From Salvia splendens (taxonomy: Eukaryota; Streptophyta; Magnoliopsida; Lamiales; Lamiaceae), in assembly GCF_004379255.2 (NCBI RefSeq), contig NC_056050.1, positions 17,787,514 through 17,851,513 of the forward strand: a DNA stretch of 64,000 nt. Reading direction: 5' to 3'. Positions 10,404-22,552 of this stretch are shown in pieces (position 1 is the first letter of the stretch; each line of letters begins with the position of its first letter). Both the position numbers and the translations under genes were made by a program. The notes beneath the pieces are model-generated. The model was not told the origin of the DNA. It made no database searches and saw only the letters and a list, made by a program, of their open reading frames with translations.

Positions 10404-12131
10404 TTTTTTTCTTTTATCTAAGTTTGTCTTAATTTTCATTTCTTCTCTCTGTTCTTTTCAACATACAATTAATTCCATTTTTTTCCGTTTCTTCATTGAC
10501 AAGATTAATTGTTTATGGAGTTTTCGTTTTTGTGATTAATTTATTGTTGATTAAATTTTCCTTGTAATAATTCTCTTATGCTTTAATTAGTTTTAGGTTC
10601 ATTGATTGTTTGATTTATGTTTTAGTGTTAATTAGATGCTTTGTTGAAATTGGATGCATTGAGACTTTAGTTTATGTTTTGAAGAAATAAATAGTAGAAG
10701 ATATGCTTATTAATGAACATAAAGTAGCAGTTATTTTAAGGGGTAAAGTAAGCACAAATACAACCAACATTGCACATGCAAAGCTAAAGGACTATGGCCC
10801 CAGCAATTACACACATACAGTTGAGTATATATACACGCATATATAAAAGGCTAGAGTAGTGTTTAAGGCATTACAACATATAATACCATAACTCTTATGT
10901 CTTTTAATTATTTTATGCAATGTGACGAGAATTAATTATATACTACGATGTTTTTTTTGGTGTGTTAAATGTACAAGATAATCAATTGCACAAGCTGCTC
11001 AGATTAATTATTCATTTTTCCAACACTATAAGTATTAAATGAAGGAAGTATTACAAGTGATCGATAATTGTATTTGATTTTTCTTATTTATAATTTCAAG
11101 GATGTCTGGATATGAGGATTATTGCCATGAAGTTTAATTTCGAACAAAAAAAATAGTTAGGTAAGTCGTGATATGATGACAAATTGACAATAATTGATGA
11201 GACATTAATGTCATATAATTAAGTGCATGGCCGAATTTCTTCACTATAGTTAATAGTAATGTCTTGCTTTGATTTTATTTAAGAGTGATGCAAAATGGCC
11301 ATAATGTGGCCGGCCGTAAATAGTTAATTTAGTCCATTTACATGTATAAAAAAATTAGAATTATCGATATAAACTTATATGTGTGTGAATGGACTTTTGA
11401 GTTGATACTTATCCTTGAATTCCATTACGTAAAACACATTAATATCACGAATTACTGTGTACGTTGAGCAACAATCAAGAAATGACAGTAGTAATAAGTT
11501 GAGCAAAAACTACAAAAGAGCAACACTAACATGTTGAGCAACATATAATGAAGATGATATAAAAGTAAAGTCAAGTAGTATTAGACCAAAAATTTGAAAA
11601 AAAATCAATTTTTTTGTTATTTAATTAATTTATGGCTGGCCATAATGTGACCGCATAGCATTATTCTTTATTTAAATAAGCACTAGAAAAGGTTCCTACC
11701 AACTTATAATATTTTTGAAATATTTTATTTTCCCATGCTCCACCTAATAGCAAATTAGATGGTTAATTAATAAGTACGCCAACTAATTAACAGTCATTAA
11801 ACATTAATTCGACAGGTTCAAGGAAAGCAATAATGATTAAGCATTAACCGATCAGTCAAATAATGAAGAAATAAATAATCAAGATTTTATTTTAATTTTT
11901 GTTTTAATATCTTATTCACAATATTATTTTGTTGGCATGCATGATACTTGTTCGCTAATCGAAACGGAGAAAAACGTTGCGGCCGATTGGGTTGCGGTCG
12001 CACCCGGGTTGGCTGTATTGCTATTGTTCTTAGTTGACCTTAGTATCCTAGATGTAAGAATAAGATTCATGTAAATGGAATTTTAATAAGTTAGACAATA
12101 TAAAAATAATGTGACCTACTTTTAAGGTTCA
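10404..12131. other. AT-rich intergenic DNA
   Basis: No reading frame with recognisable similarity. The word GGCCATAATGTG occurs near 11299 and again near 11641, the only internal repetition noticed. It probably contains decayed transposon remnants, but none can be delimited. Confidence 0.4.
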
Positions 12132-12139
12132 CTTAGACC

Positions 12140-12926
12140 TAGGAATGTTAATCAGGCTAGCCCCGTTCGGGTTGAGGCTATTCAGGTTATGAATTTTTCG
12201 GGTTGTCAATTTTCAATCCTAACTTTAATCTAGCGGGTTTCTGGCTAACCCAGCAGGCTATTCAAGCCAAAAAGCTTTCAAAAATAATTTCTCGTAATAA
12301 AAATTTTCCTCGGTTAAATAATTCTAAATTTTAGATATTTTTTTATTCTTAGTTTTAGAATCACATAAAATCTTTATAGTTTCATGGATTTTAATACGTA
12401 GTTGAAGATGAGACTTTCATCTTGGTCAACACAAAGATAAATCAAAATTAAAGCAACAATTTGAAATAAAAGCTTGTGTTCGTTTCATTATTTTGGCATT
12501 GGTTATAATCAATTCTTTATGAAAATTATCTCACATAAATTATTGTTAAAAGACTAAATATATCTAGAATTTTGATTGGCCTATTCTAAATTTTATCTTG
12601 ATTTGCTTTGCCGATGATAAGCCGGCGACGACGGATGGTAGTGTGGAACCGAGTGAAAATATGTGGAATTGAAATTGAGGAAGACTAGTTAATTGCAGCG
12701 CATGAAATCTAAAAGTACAAAAAATTCCTAAAATTTAGTAGTAGTATTTTTTAATTAAAAACTGCGACCCATCGGGCGGACTAGCAACCAGTTTAACCCG
12801 CCAACCCTAATGGGCTAACATATCTAGCCCGTTTTGTATATGGATTGCGAATTTACAATCCTAACCCACTATTTTTCTGGGCTATTCGAGCTGACCTATA
12901 AATTTCGTGTTAGATTAACATCCCTA
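12140..12926. mobile_element. non-autonomous hAT-like element
   Basis: A 787-bp element with imperfect inverted ends TAGGAATGTTAATC and GATTAACATCCCTA. The inner arms carry repeated CGGGTTGAG/GGGCTAGCCC-type words in opposite orientation. Flanking 8-mers are CTTAGACC (12132-12139) and GTTAGACC (12927-12934), a 7/8 match. The 8-bp duplication and TAGGGATG-type terminus are typical of plant hAT elements. No transposase is encoded. Confidence 0.75.
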
Positions 12927-12934
12927 GTTAGACC

Positions 12935-13312
12935 CATTTATTAGTAACAAATTGGTATATATTGGGTTATAGATAGTAGAGAACGTGGACCATTAAAAAC
13001 AAAAGTTGTTTGTTAGTACATACGTAGTACATTAAAGTTCGTGTAAGGTTTAGCCGCATTCATGTAGAGATAATCCACGAGAAGCCACCATCTCTGAGTT
13101 TGATTACCAATAAAAGTTGCTGTGTGTTATTTTCAACAAATGCATAGCGGTGAAAGTAGTTATTGCTGAAAGCATCAGCAATATATGCATTCGCCCTCAT
13201 TCATTTGTTTTGAGTTACATAGACGAGATGAGAATAATAATTAAATCATTAAAACAATGCGACAATTCGGAAAAGGATATTTTGGAACACCTATATATGA
13301 TCACATTGCTAT
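12935..13312. other. intergenic DNA left of the copia array
   Basis: No gene supported. It runs up to the left LTR of the copia array, whose first few bases are altered. No target-site duplication matching the right flank (ACTAC at 57677) is present. Confidence 0.4.
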
Positions 13313-14169
13313 GGAGATATAGCTATAAAAAACAAAACACTAACCGGTCATAATACAACCCGAGAGAAGACAAATAAAACAGAAACGAAAAATTACAGTG
13401 GAAATTCAAAACTGTAAAGATGAACTTAGCCGAGTCGAGGAAGGCCTCTTTCCGCAAGACGAGATACGCCCCGGTAGTGCTCTCGGTTTTGGCGTGTCTT
13501 CCCCAAAGATAACCGTCGGCGGTTACAGGCGTGTGGCAGGAGTGTGCCTTTCGCGTGTAGATTTCTCACGTGGCAGTCGTGACTGTGCCACGCTTGACGA
13601 TGTGTCAAGCCACTTGGATTGCTGACTCGGCGGTGGTCTAAAAAGATTAGTAATGGTCTAGACCCAAGCCCAAAGACCACCCAAAGACCAATTGCCAAGA
13701 TCCAAGATCCAAGTCCAAGATCGAGATCGAGATCTGGCCTGAGCCCGCGAGCGCAAGCACGATCACGAGCACGAGCACGGGCTCAGGCTCGGGCGGGCGG
13801 GCGGCGGCAGCGGCGCGCGTGTGGGCTCTTTCACCCATCTTGATCTACTATAATTATTAAGTAACATAAAGTCACTTAATTTAAACACATTAAAAGATGT
13901 GTCACTTCTCCAATGTGGGATAATTAACACTAGTTAATTATTCCCTAAGCTCAAACTTCAAGCTTTAATTAAAAGCTAATTATGCCCAACTTTAATCCAC
14001 TATTTCTCACTCACCGAAAATGGGATTAGAGAAAGTGAATATACTACATTTATCTACGTAAAATGTAGATCGACGCTATATCATTTAATTTCACAAAATT
14101 AAATGTCTCATCACATTTATTGTTTGGTCAAAATCCATTGACCGGACATATTTAATCCATGATTTTACA
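13313..14169 (-). repeat. copia array LTR-a (left end, deleted)
   Basis: Matches LTR-b, -c and -d but begins GGAGATATAGC without a clear TGTT start, and lacks about 240 bp after CCCCAAAGATAA (13508) that hold the TATA box in the other copies. It ends in GATTTTACA and is followed by purine-tract complement ATCCCCCACATG. Positions 13700-13815 hold GATCGA hexamers and a GC-rich GAGCACGAGCACGG tract. Confidence 0.85.
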
Positions 14170-14820
14170 ATCCCCCACATGAGTGGAAATAGCCAAATGC
14201 ATATGCATGCAGACACAAGCTCAACCCTCGAGAGGTATATAAGCATAAGGATAAGTAGTTGATGGCTTTGAACCCTCCATAGTCGACACCATCGGATACA
14301 CAGGCGGCTTAGTAGCGCGATGCTTTGAACTAATCCCCCACCGCGTGCACCGAGACAATGGTGTTAACGCTTAAACACCTCAACCTCATCCGTTCTTACG
14401 TTTTGTGTCCATTGCGGTCTTGGACACCACTTTGGATTCATAAGTGCGTTTTATGAAGCGACCACACTTCGCACTTACATAGGTGATTTTTAGTCAAGTA
14501 CCTTGCCATACTTGGTCTCTTTGAGAACTCCATCTCTTTGAGATCCTTAAGAACCATTAAAAGTCATAGACTTATCATTTACCACTAGGCAAGTTCTCCA
14601 ACACTCTATTGCTCTTTAGGGAATAGATATAGTTGAGTGTTTCTCATGAATTCTCATAGCTTAGTTTTCCCATTGAACCAAGTTCTTGGGATCTCCAGTC
14701 ATCATGGTTGGGTTACCACTATGACAATTCTTTAATTTGTGGATTTCAAACCCATTCCCTCTAGCAACTTATTCATTTGATCACGGTTTAACCCTTTGGT
14801 TAGCGGATCCGCTAGATTAT
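14170..14820 (-). pseudogene. copia internal 1, 3' end (RNase H tail and 3' leader)
   Basis: On the minus strand the last 29 codons of pol are readable ([19 protein letters not shown]) with the stop at 14732-14734, followed by about 560 bp of 3' untranslated internal sequence and the purine tract at 14170-14178. It is cut at 14820 by Athila-1, whose target duplication ATTAT occupies 14816-14820. The rest of this copy resumes at 31513. Confidence 0.85.
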
Positions 14821-16409
14821 TGATAGGAGGGAAAAGATGAGACTATGACTCTGTGTGTGTGTGTCAGCTGGCCAGGAGGGTACCTAGACCTAGCTGTGTC
14901 GTTGGGTCTGTGTCTATCTTCCCTATCAACAAAAAATACCTCAACCCACTTCTACTGGCTAGTATAGTGGAGTAAGGGTCGAATCCCACAGAGATGGATG
15001 TAGGCGAGATACACTTGCGATGACATTCTGGGAGCGGTTGGTTAGCTACCACGCTTTTTTGGGGTTGAGTTTTACCTAGTCGGAAAATGAAATGGAACCT
15101 ATACCCCTCCTGACCAGTAGGTCAGGGTGGGCTCTAAATGCTGCGTGCTAAAAGAAATTAAAGTGCGTGTGTAAATTAGGGTACGAGTGTGCATGTGAGA
15201 AGCTACTAGACGAAACTTACTAAAAATGGCTAGACAAAAGGTAAAGAGAATCAAAGGACATGCTGGCAGACTGTCTCCTGGGTGTGCAGAAAAGCTGAAA
15301 ATGTGCAAGTACAAAAGCAAAAAGCAACAAAAGCAACACAAGTGGTCCCATTCTTTGATTGTGACATTATCTTCTTCACCAAGCTAAACAAACAAGATCT
15401 AACAAACTCCATTGATGAATGATCAAGCTTGAAAATTCGAAAATGCAATATTTAACCTGAAATCGAGAACGAAAGCTAAGAAAACTGAGATCTACGCAAA
15501 CTGGTCAGCGGGACAAGGTGACAGAAGCAAGCAGAAACGATTCTCATGCATTTTGAGGACCTTAACCCGATTAAAACTTGTAAACACTCTAAGAAAACAT
15601 TGATCTAACTAAGCAAAGCAGATTCAAGCACTTAAACAACAAAATCAACGTAAAACTACCAGATCTAGTTACTAGGCAGAAAGAAATAATAAGCAAGCTG
15701 AAACATAAAATAAAACCACAATAAACTTCATTGCATTCAAGATTATCACCCAAAAGATGTTTCAACTAAGTAGCTACTGGAATCCAAGTCAAAGGCAGGC
15801 AAAAACAAGTTCTTAAACTAAGAAATCTTAAAAAACAAAGCAAGTAAAAGATTGTTTGGCTCATCGGAAACTGAAACTGGAGGAATTTCTGGAACTACGA
15901 CGGCTGGAATGAATCAGGCATGATGCTCCTGGCCGGCAGGTGGCCGGAATCTTCAAGTCAGGCTGCTGGATTTAGATGGAACTAAAAGCTAGTGGAGCTA
16001 TTCTCCTCAAAGTGATGTAGTAGTGATGATAAGTCCTAAGTGAAGTGGTGTGTCGATTCCTCCTTTTCTTTATGTTCAGCTCCTATTTATAGGGTGGCTT
16101 GCCCTAATTTCTAGGGCTTTCTCTTCATGTGGAATGACAATTTTGCCCTTCTTTAGATAGGTGATTATTCCAAGCAAGTCCTTCCTTCTCGTGTCCAGTT
16201 CTGTAGCATCCATCCTGACCAGTTTGCGTATTTTCTGCTCATACTGACCAGTTTGCACACTCTTCGCAGCTTTTTCACTCGAATTCCTTCTGAACCTTCC
16301 CTCCTGATTTAGTACTTCAACCTGCACACTTTAACAACTATTTTGCAGATATTATCCAATAAAGCACCTTATACTGACCAGTAACCAAGGCCTAGAATGC
16401 GACTTATCA
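14821..16409 (-). repeat. Athila-1 3' LTR
   Basis: 1589 bp, TG...CA ends. It contains a (GT)n run near 14853-14863 and several copies of the CTGACCAGT word (15110, 15500, 16215, 16242, 16373). Short frames in it occur identically in the other LTR and are not genes. Confidence 0.95.
16084..16091 (-). promoter_or_regulatory. TATA box in Athila-1 3' LTR
   Basis: TATTTATA on plus reads CCCTATAAATAGG on minus, the usual position of the U3 TATA box. The identical site in the 5' LTR is at about 31187-31194. Confidence 0.65.
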
Positions 16410-17328
16410 AACTGCTCACACTTACCACATGCTTGTCCTCAAGCGTGAAGAACAAACATAAAGAAATAAGTCGAATTCTAGCCCGGTTACACCCCTGACC
16501 GACCTAAGACTCTAAAACTTGGACGCAAAGAAAAACACATAAACGACGGACAACACACATAAACAGACTCACAAGCACTTAAACACATTGAACGGACTAT
16601 ATTTTCAACCATCCCTCCCCTTGGGATTAGGTGCAATCCGGCCTTAGACAGCCTTGAACTTCTGCCGCCCCCCTTTTCCTTCCCAGTCAGTATATCTGCT
16701 CGTCAAGATCACCCAAACTCTCGGCCAAACACCAGATTCGCTCAGTCGCTCATTCCTCACTAGGGATATTAGGACTGTTTTCTCTCAAAATGCTGAACCA
16801 CAGATGCTTCGGACTCAGATCTCACGTGCGGCTCCTGAAGGGCTTTAAGGTTTGTAACGGGGCTATTGGTTTGTAGTGTATGGGGTAGATGTTCCTAAGG
16901 CTCTAAGGTTCAAAAACTACTACTTTATTTCGATGTGGGGGAACTGTGTGCATTTGAGCTCTTGGCTGTTGCTTCTCTTTGGCTGGACGTTTTCTGATAT
17001 TGGACTCCAACTGGTCAGTAGCTTCTTTGTGGCTTCGCCACCCTTGTTCCTTCTTCTTTCTTTTTGTGGTCAAGTGTTTTTGACCATTTTCTTCAACATT
17101 TCTTTATGTGGCTTCGCCACCCTTATTCCTTCTTATATTTTTTGGACCTGGAATTTCTCCTGATCGATTTTCTCCTTCCTTCTCGATTTCTTTTTCTAGT
17201 TGTTTTTTTTCTTGTATGTCCTCCTGGCCAGTCGCCTTCTTGCCTTATGCCTCGCACACACAGTCCCAGTGGCTTGTGGGTTATATATCTGGGTATAGAT
17301 TTGGCTAGAAAGAGGGGTTCTAAAGGAT

Positions 17329-17371
<43 letters not shown>

Positions 17372-18278
17372 GGGGGGTTTCCTACTGCCTTCAGGACTTG
17401 CTACACGCAGTCACCTTACCCTAGGCATCATGTGGCAGGCACTCTTTTCTTTTCTAAATTGGTGGAAAGTGGTTCCACTTAGGCTTATAACTCACAATTT
17501 AAGAGGGCTTTTGTATCTGGCTCTAAGGATGAGTTTTTCTCTCATACTTGCGTCATCTATACTGACTAGGAGATACTAAGGGGGGTGGTTTCCATTGTCC
17601 AGCATGCCTTATCTCCCTCAATTCCCCTCACCGTCAGTTTGAGGCAGTTGAGTTTTAAGCCCGTGTTTTAACACATGTCCTAAAAAAAACCAAAACTTAA
17701 CCTAAACTGACTTACTAGGGACTGACTCGACACATGACAACACATATATACAATTATACTGGCCATTATCTCCTCCTCCCACTTCATCCTTGCTTGCCTT
17801 CACGCAAGTTTAGTGAAGTGGAAAACAGGATGACCAGTATCCAACACATAGAAACACAAAAGACCAGAAAGCACATAATACATGGAAAACATATTATATA
17901 TGAAACTTCTCACACTTAGACTATGTAATAGGCTAAGTGGGAGAAGAATAACGAACATAGAGAACACATAGACAATGTGGAACAAGAACTAATATGCAAA
18001 ACCATACTATGTCAACAAAAACTTCTCACACTTAGACTATGCAATAGGCTAAGTGGGAGAAGGTATATGACTCACATAAAAAAACACAAAACAAAGACAA
18101 TTTCTAAACATCCTAAACACATATAAAGTTGTAAACCCTCTTCTTCTCACACTTAGACTATGGAATAGACTAAGTGTTATGAATGAGGGTATACGCATGC
18201 TAAAACATGTACAAAAAAAAATAACACAACTAGAAAAAAAAACTCAAGTTTACTGAAAATAAAAAGAAAGCTAACTGG
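16410..18278 (-). other. Athila-1 non-coding 3' interior
   Basis: About 1.9 kb between the gag stop and the 3' LTR with no frame of pol character. It contains an uninterrupted T run of about 36 at 17331-17366 (poly-A in the element sense), a short purine-rich stretch next to the LTR, and the three stem-loops near 17906, 18022 and 18143. Athila-2 has a homologous region at 43589-45344. Confidence 0.7.
17906..18178 (-). repeat. three stem-loop repeats in Athila-1
   Basis: Three imperfect palindromes at 17906-17946, 18022-18062 and 18143-18178. The first two pair CTTCTCACACTTAG with CTAAGTGGGAGAAG (one to two mismatches) around a loop ACTATGNAATAGG. The third has a decayed arm (CTAAGTGTTATGAA). 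In the element sense strand the same three occur, in the same order, after gag in Athila-2. They resemble the TAAGTGTGAGCAG just upstream of the 3' LTR, so they may derive from the purine-tract region. Function unknown. Confidence 0.8.
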
Positions 18279-20651
18279 TCAGTTGGTAGGGTCGGTCATC
18301 TTCTCCTTTGGATCCTCTCTGGTTAGGAGCCTTGTGCAGTTTCCTTCTCGGGTTCCTTTGTTGGTACACATCAGGGTGTCACTCTTTTTCTTATGATTCT
18401 TGAAAGTCCCCTTGATTTTCCTCTTTTCCATGGGCCGCAGATGATGGTTGCTGGGGACCTTGCTCCCGATCAGTTTGGGCACTTGTCCCAGCTTCTTGAT
18501 CATAATGGCCGATAGGACCACCCTGGGCTTCTTGGTCTCCTTCTTTTGCTTTGCTGCCCCATTGTCTTTCCTCTTTCTTTCTTGGTTGCATTTTCCTTCT
18601 TTGTCTTGATTTTCCTGTAAGTCAGTTTCTGATACTGGTGTCTCTTTCTGGGCAGCAGGGATGGTAAGTGGATTGTCGATGTTGGCCTTCTGTACTGGCT
18701 GGGAGAAAGTTGCAGTCGGGTTCTCCCCAGGTTTTGTAGGAGAACCCCCTTCCTGGATAGTAAGGGTCGATGACGGATGTCCAGCAACAGCAGGGGTCTC
18801 TGACTTGGTTGTATTATGTTTTGGATCCTCCCCAGGTTTTGTAGGAGGTCCACTATCTTCCTGGTCAGTATCAGTGTCCTTTCTCTTCTTTTTGTTGCAA
18901 GGAGTCTTGTCCTCCTCACTTGAGATCTCTACAAGATCATGAACCTTGCTGGGCCCCTTCTTTTTCCCAATCCTACGCCCGATGATTCGCCTCGATGCGC
19001 GCTTCATCCCTTGTTTTCTCTGTGCATTCTTCTCTGCCAGTAGGTGAGCCCAAGTGACTCTAGCGAATCTTGACTTCCGACAAATAGTCTCTTCAATATC
19101 CTCTTCATCAGGTTCTTTGGTGGCTTCCCTTGAACTCTCTTCCAGACCCTGGTTGATTTGAGGTTCAGCAACTGGTTCAGTTTTATCATGACCACTCCTC
19201 TTGATCAGTATGTCCTCCATATCCTTCGTCTTGCTTGATTCCCCAAATGACTCATTCCCTTCAAGCTCCTTGTAGGATGTTCTTGACCACAATGTCACCT
19301 TGCTAACATTAGGCTTGTCATGTATGTGCACCATAACTGGGAGCCTTTCCGCATTCCCACAAATCGCGTTCATCAAACTGGCCAGGTAGGACAGTTGCTT
19401 ATTCAACATGTCCATATTTTCTTTATGCTCTTTCTGGGCGTTTTGCATGCCTTGCACCACTTCATTATTTGACTGAAATTCACTCCTCATGGTTTGTTGG
19501 TAAGCAAGCATCTCTCCCATCATCTCTTCCATAGATCTTTCTGACTTGTTTTGGTGTGGGAAATGGTTAGGGTTTTGCTGATGGTGGGGATTATACTGGG
19601 TGTTAAGGTATGGGTGGTAGGAATAGTTTGGCTGATTTTGATGAGAGGGGTACTGGCCGAATTGGTTAGAGTTGTGGGATTGACTGTGATTGGGATTCAG
19701 GTGGTGTTGGTAGGGATATTGCTGGTGATGGGAGTTATACTGGCCGTTGGGATACGACTGGTAGTATGGATGGTTTTGGTTGTAGGGGTAGTTTGGCTGA
19801 TTTCGGTATGAAGGGTACTGACTGAACTGGTTGGGGTAGTGATGCTGGTTAGGGTTAGAATTTTGGTTTTGTGGGTTTTGGTTTTGGGGTTGTTGGTTCC
19901 TTCCTGACCAGTTAAACTGGTGGTCAGGGTTTGCTAGGCCACGGTTTGGGTTTTGGTTCGGATGGGAGTTATATTGGTTCTGACCTTGACCTTGGTTTTG
20001 ATTCTGGTTCCCATCTCCCCAACGAAAGTTCGGGTGATCCCTCCATGGTGCATCCCGTTGCCTACCCTGGATCCAATTCCCACTTGAATTAAAGTAGCCG
20101 GCAGCATTGACCTGCTCCATACTGGCCAAGTCGTTTGGCTGATCATAGGTCAACCCTTGATTCCCTTGCTTTGCACCCTTGTAGCTCCCAGTTGAGGAAG
20201 GTGGTGGAGTGTTTTTCTCAATTGCACTCAGAAGTGTCTTCTTCAACTCCTCCATCTTTAAATCCATCTTCTGTTCAAGCTTTTGCTCCTGATCAGTAAA
20301 CGAGGCACTTGCAACCCTTTCTCGGTTGTATCCATCCCTTGAATTGTCGTACTCCTTCTTTGCACTCAGTAGCTTCCCTAGGACCCACTTCGCTTCGCTG
20401 ACCCGTAGTTGAGTGAAGCTTCCTCCGGACGATGAGTTTACAAGATCCTTGGTTGCCTTGTTCATCCCCTCATAGAAGGTATGGTGTATCTCAATATCCG
20501 TCATGCGATGGTTCGGACATGCATCCAACAGACCCATGTATCTTGACCAGTACTGAGTAAGGGTATCATCATAACTTTGTGTAACTCCTCGAATTTTTTC
20601 TCTTAGTGCGCTTGTCCTGGCCGCTGGGAAGAACTGATCCAAGAACATCAT
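18279..20651 (-). pseudogene. Athila-1 gag, C-terminal part
   Basis: About 790 codons without a stop up to the insertion boundary at 20652. It starts with the end of the retrotransposon gag domain (LLDACPNHRMTDIEIHHTFY, MNKATKDLVNSSSGG, then SEAKWVLGKLLSAKKEYDNS), followed by a coiled-coil-like EQKLEQKMDLKMEELKKTLL, a long Asn/Gln/Pro/Tyr-rich tract (about 160 residues), a second helical stretch, an acidic segment, and a basic Lys/Arg-rich end (ASRRIIGRRIGKKKG). No CCHC zinc knuckle and no protease motif are visible. The frame lines up with the N-terminal part at 29223 if the nested array is ignored, so the array is the only break seen. Product expected in cytoplasmic particles, by family. 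Confidence 0.85.
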
Positions 20652-22552
20652 TGTCACGCCCGCATTTTCTAAGGATAGAAAACACGGTTGACCGCGACTA
20701 GGGGAGGGTTAAAGAAGCGGGGAAGAAAAGGGAAATCAACACAACTCAACCATAGCCCGAAACAAATGGGAATAGCTCGAATAAAATCAGAGTATCTCAA
20801 CAATCAACAACTCCGAAGAAACAATATTTAGCGATACAAGAACTCAAAAGAAAGACAACTACTTAGCGGAAGCATTTCGAGAGAAGGAATATGCCACGTG
20901 TGAAGACATGACACATTCTAAACACTTAATTTCTTCAACGGTCTTGCTCAACACCCACCGCACCCGTCACGCTCAACCTGCAATTTTTAAAAGAAAAGCA
21001 GGGCTGAGTACTTGATGCACTCAGTGGACTCATGCCGAAAACATTTTATAAAAAGTATTTATCATGCCACCATTGAGTGACCTTGGGGTTTTAACTTTAG
21101 AAATCGCCCAAGACACTAAAATCATTTCCATTGTAAAATTCGGTTGATCAACCATTTTCCCATAGCTATCTACCATATCTGATCCATTGATGACAAGGAA
21201 TGTGGCCACATTCCAAGTCACTAGACCGGCCGACCCAAAAGACGGCTCACGATCTCCATAGGTGTACACTAGCCTGAATAGGGACTCACTCCCTACACAG
21301 ACCCGAATTCGATTATCCATTGATGGCAAAAGCCACATCAGATAGGTTCCATAGAATAAGACAAAACACGGCATGACAAATATTCATATCATTTTCACAT
21401 AAAAATATACTTAGGGCATTGCCCATATTTAAAAAGAAAGCCCACCTCGTTCGTTTAATTTTCTGACTTTGAACTCCTTACTTCGACTCCAATTTTGTTC
21501 GCGGAGAAAATCCTTCCTTGAGTCCATGCTTCCCTTCTTCACTTTATTTTTCTGTTTCAGCCAATTAGTCTTAATACTTCCAATCATAACCCACGTCCTT
21601 TATTTTTTTGTAGAAAAACGTCCCAGGCCCAAATTTTAAATCAATTAGAAGGGCCCAAACATAATTAAATTTAGGCAATCCAGTAGCAAAGTCAACAACC
21701 CAAAAATATACTTCCTTCCCTAACCTATCGGATGACTCTCTCTCTCTCTAATCTCACTTTCTTTTCCTTTCTTCTCACTCTTCGGACTTCTTCTCTCATC
21801 GCCGCTGCAATTCACCACCGTCTCTGCCCGAACCACGATGGCTTCAACGCTGCTCGTCGCCATTCGATCCAAGAAATTTCTCCTCCGTCGATCATTGCCG
21901 CTGATGTCACCAACTCACGAACTCCGCTGTCACCGCAGTCCAGCGACGGTGAGCTCTCCATCGAGCAACTTCTCTAGACGGGGCTGCTACCACTGTCGTC
22001 CTTTCCGGAACTCGGCCGCCCCAGCCCTTATTCAAACTCTCTCTCCGTCTTCGCCATCCGCTATATCACGCTCCGCCTCGAGCCCTCTCTCTTTGATCTG
22101 CCAGCCCCTCGCTGCGACACCAACGCTGTCTCACTTTTTTTTCCCCTCATCTCTCGGTTTCCTCTCTTGATTTTGTTGGAACTGGTTGAGCAAAAGAAAA
22201 ACGTGGAATCATGGGGAGATATGTATGTTGGAGATATAGACGAGATTTGCCCCTGTATTTAAAATCTGATGTCTTTCTCCTTCAAATGTGATAACCGAAA
22301 GGAAGTGGAGAAGGGCTCAAAATTGATGAAATAAAGGTTGACTTGGTCTTCTCCAAAATTGGGCTGAAATAGTTCCAAAAAGAATTGGGCTTGGGAATAA
22401 ATAAATTGGGATAGGAAAAAGAATAATTGTTATAGGCCCAAAAGTAAAATTCTTCTCTCGACAAAAGAAACAAGGTCGAAAAATTTTCATTGCACAAATG
22501 ACGGTCCTTTGAAGAATCCAATAAAAATGGTGGAAAAAGTTGGGGTATTACA
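20652..22552 (-). repeat. LARD LTR-1
   Basis: Private bases compared with LTR-2 and LTR-3 are g at 20815 and g at 21241. It shares with LTR-2 all right-half variants (for example g at 21849, a at 21952). The plus strand carries a 110-codon Met-initiated frame at 21838 after a CT repeat; this is antisense to the element. Confidence 0.95.

Noticed and set aside
13619..13843. Arg/Ala-rich frames in GC-rich tracts of copia LTRs
   Set aside because: Low-complexity translations of hexamer repeats; not conserved in frame among the four LTRs.
15099..15448. Cys/Phe-rich short frames in Athila-1 LTRs (also 30200-30549 and 63787-63984)
   Set aside because: They lie in LTR sequence, repeat with every LTR and have no initiation context or similarity to known proteins.
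17331..17366. Poly-T run as a LINE or SINE tail
   Set aside because: No LINE/SINE body or target duplication borders it; it is part of the Athila-1 3' interior, and Athila-2 has an A-rich counterpart near 44380.
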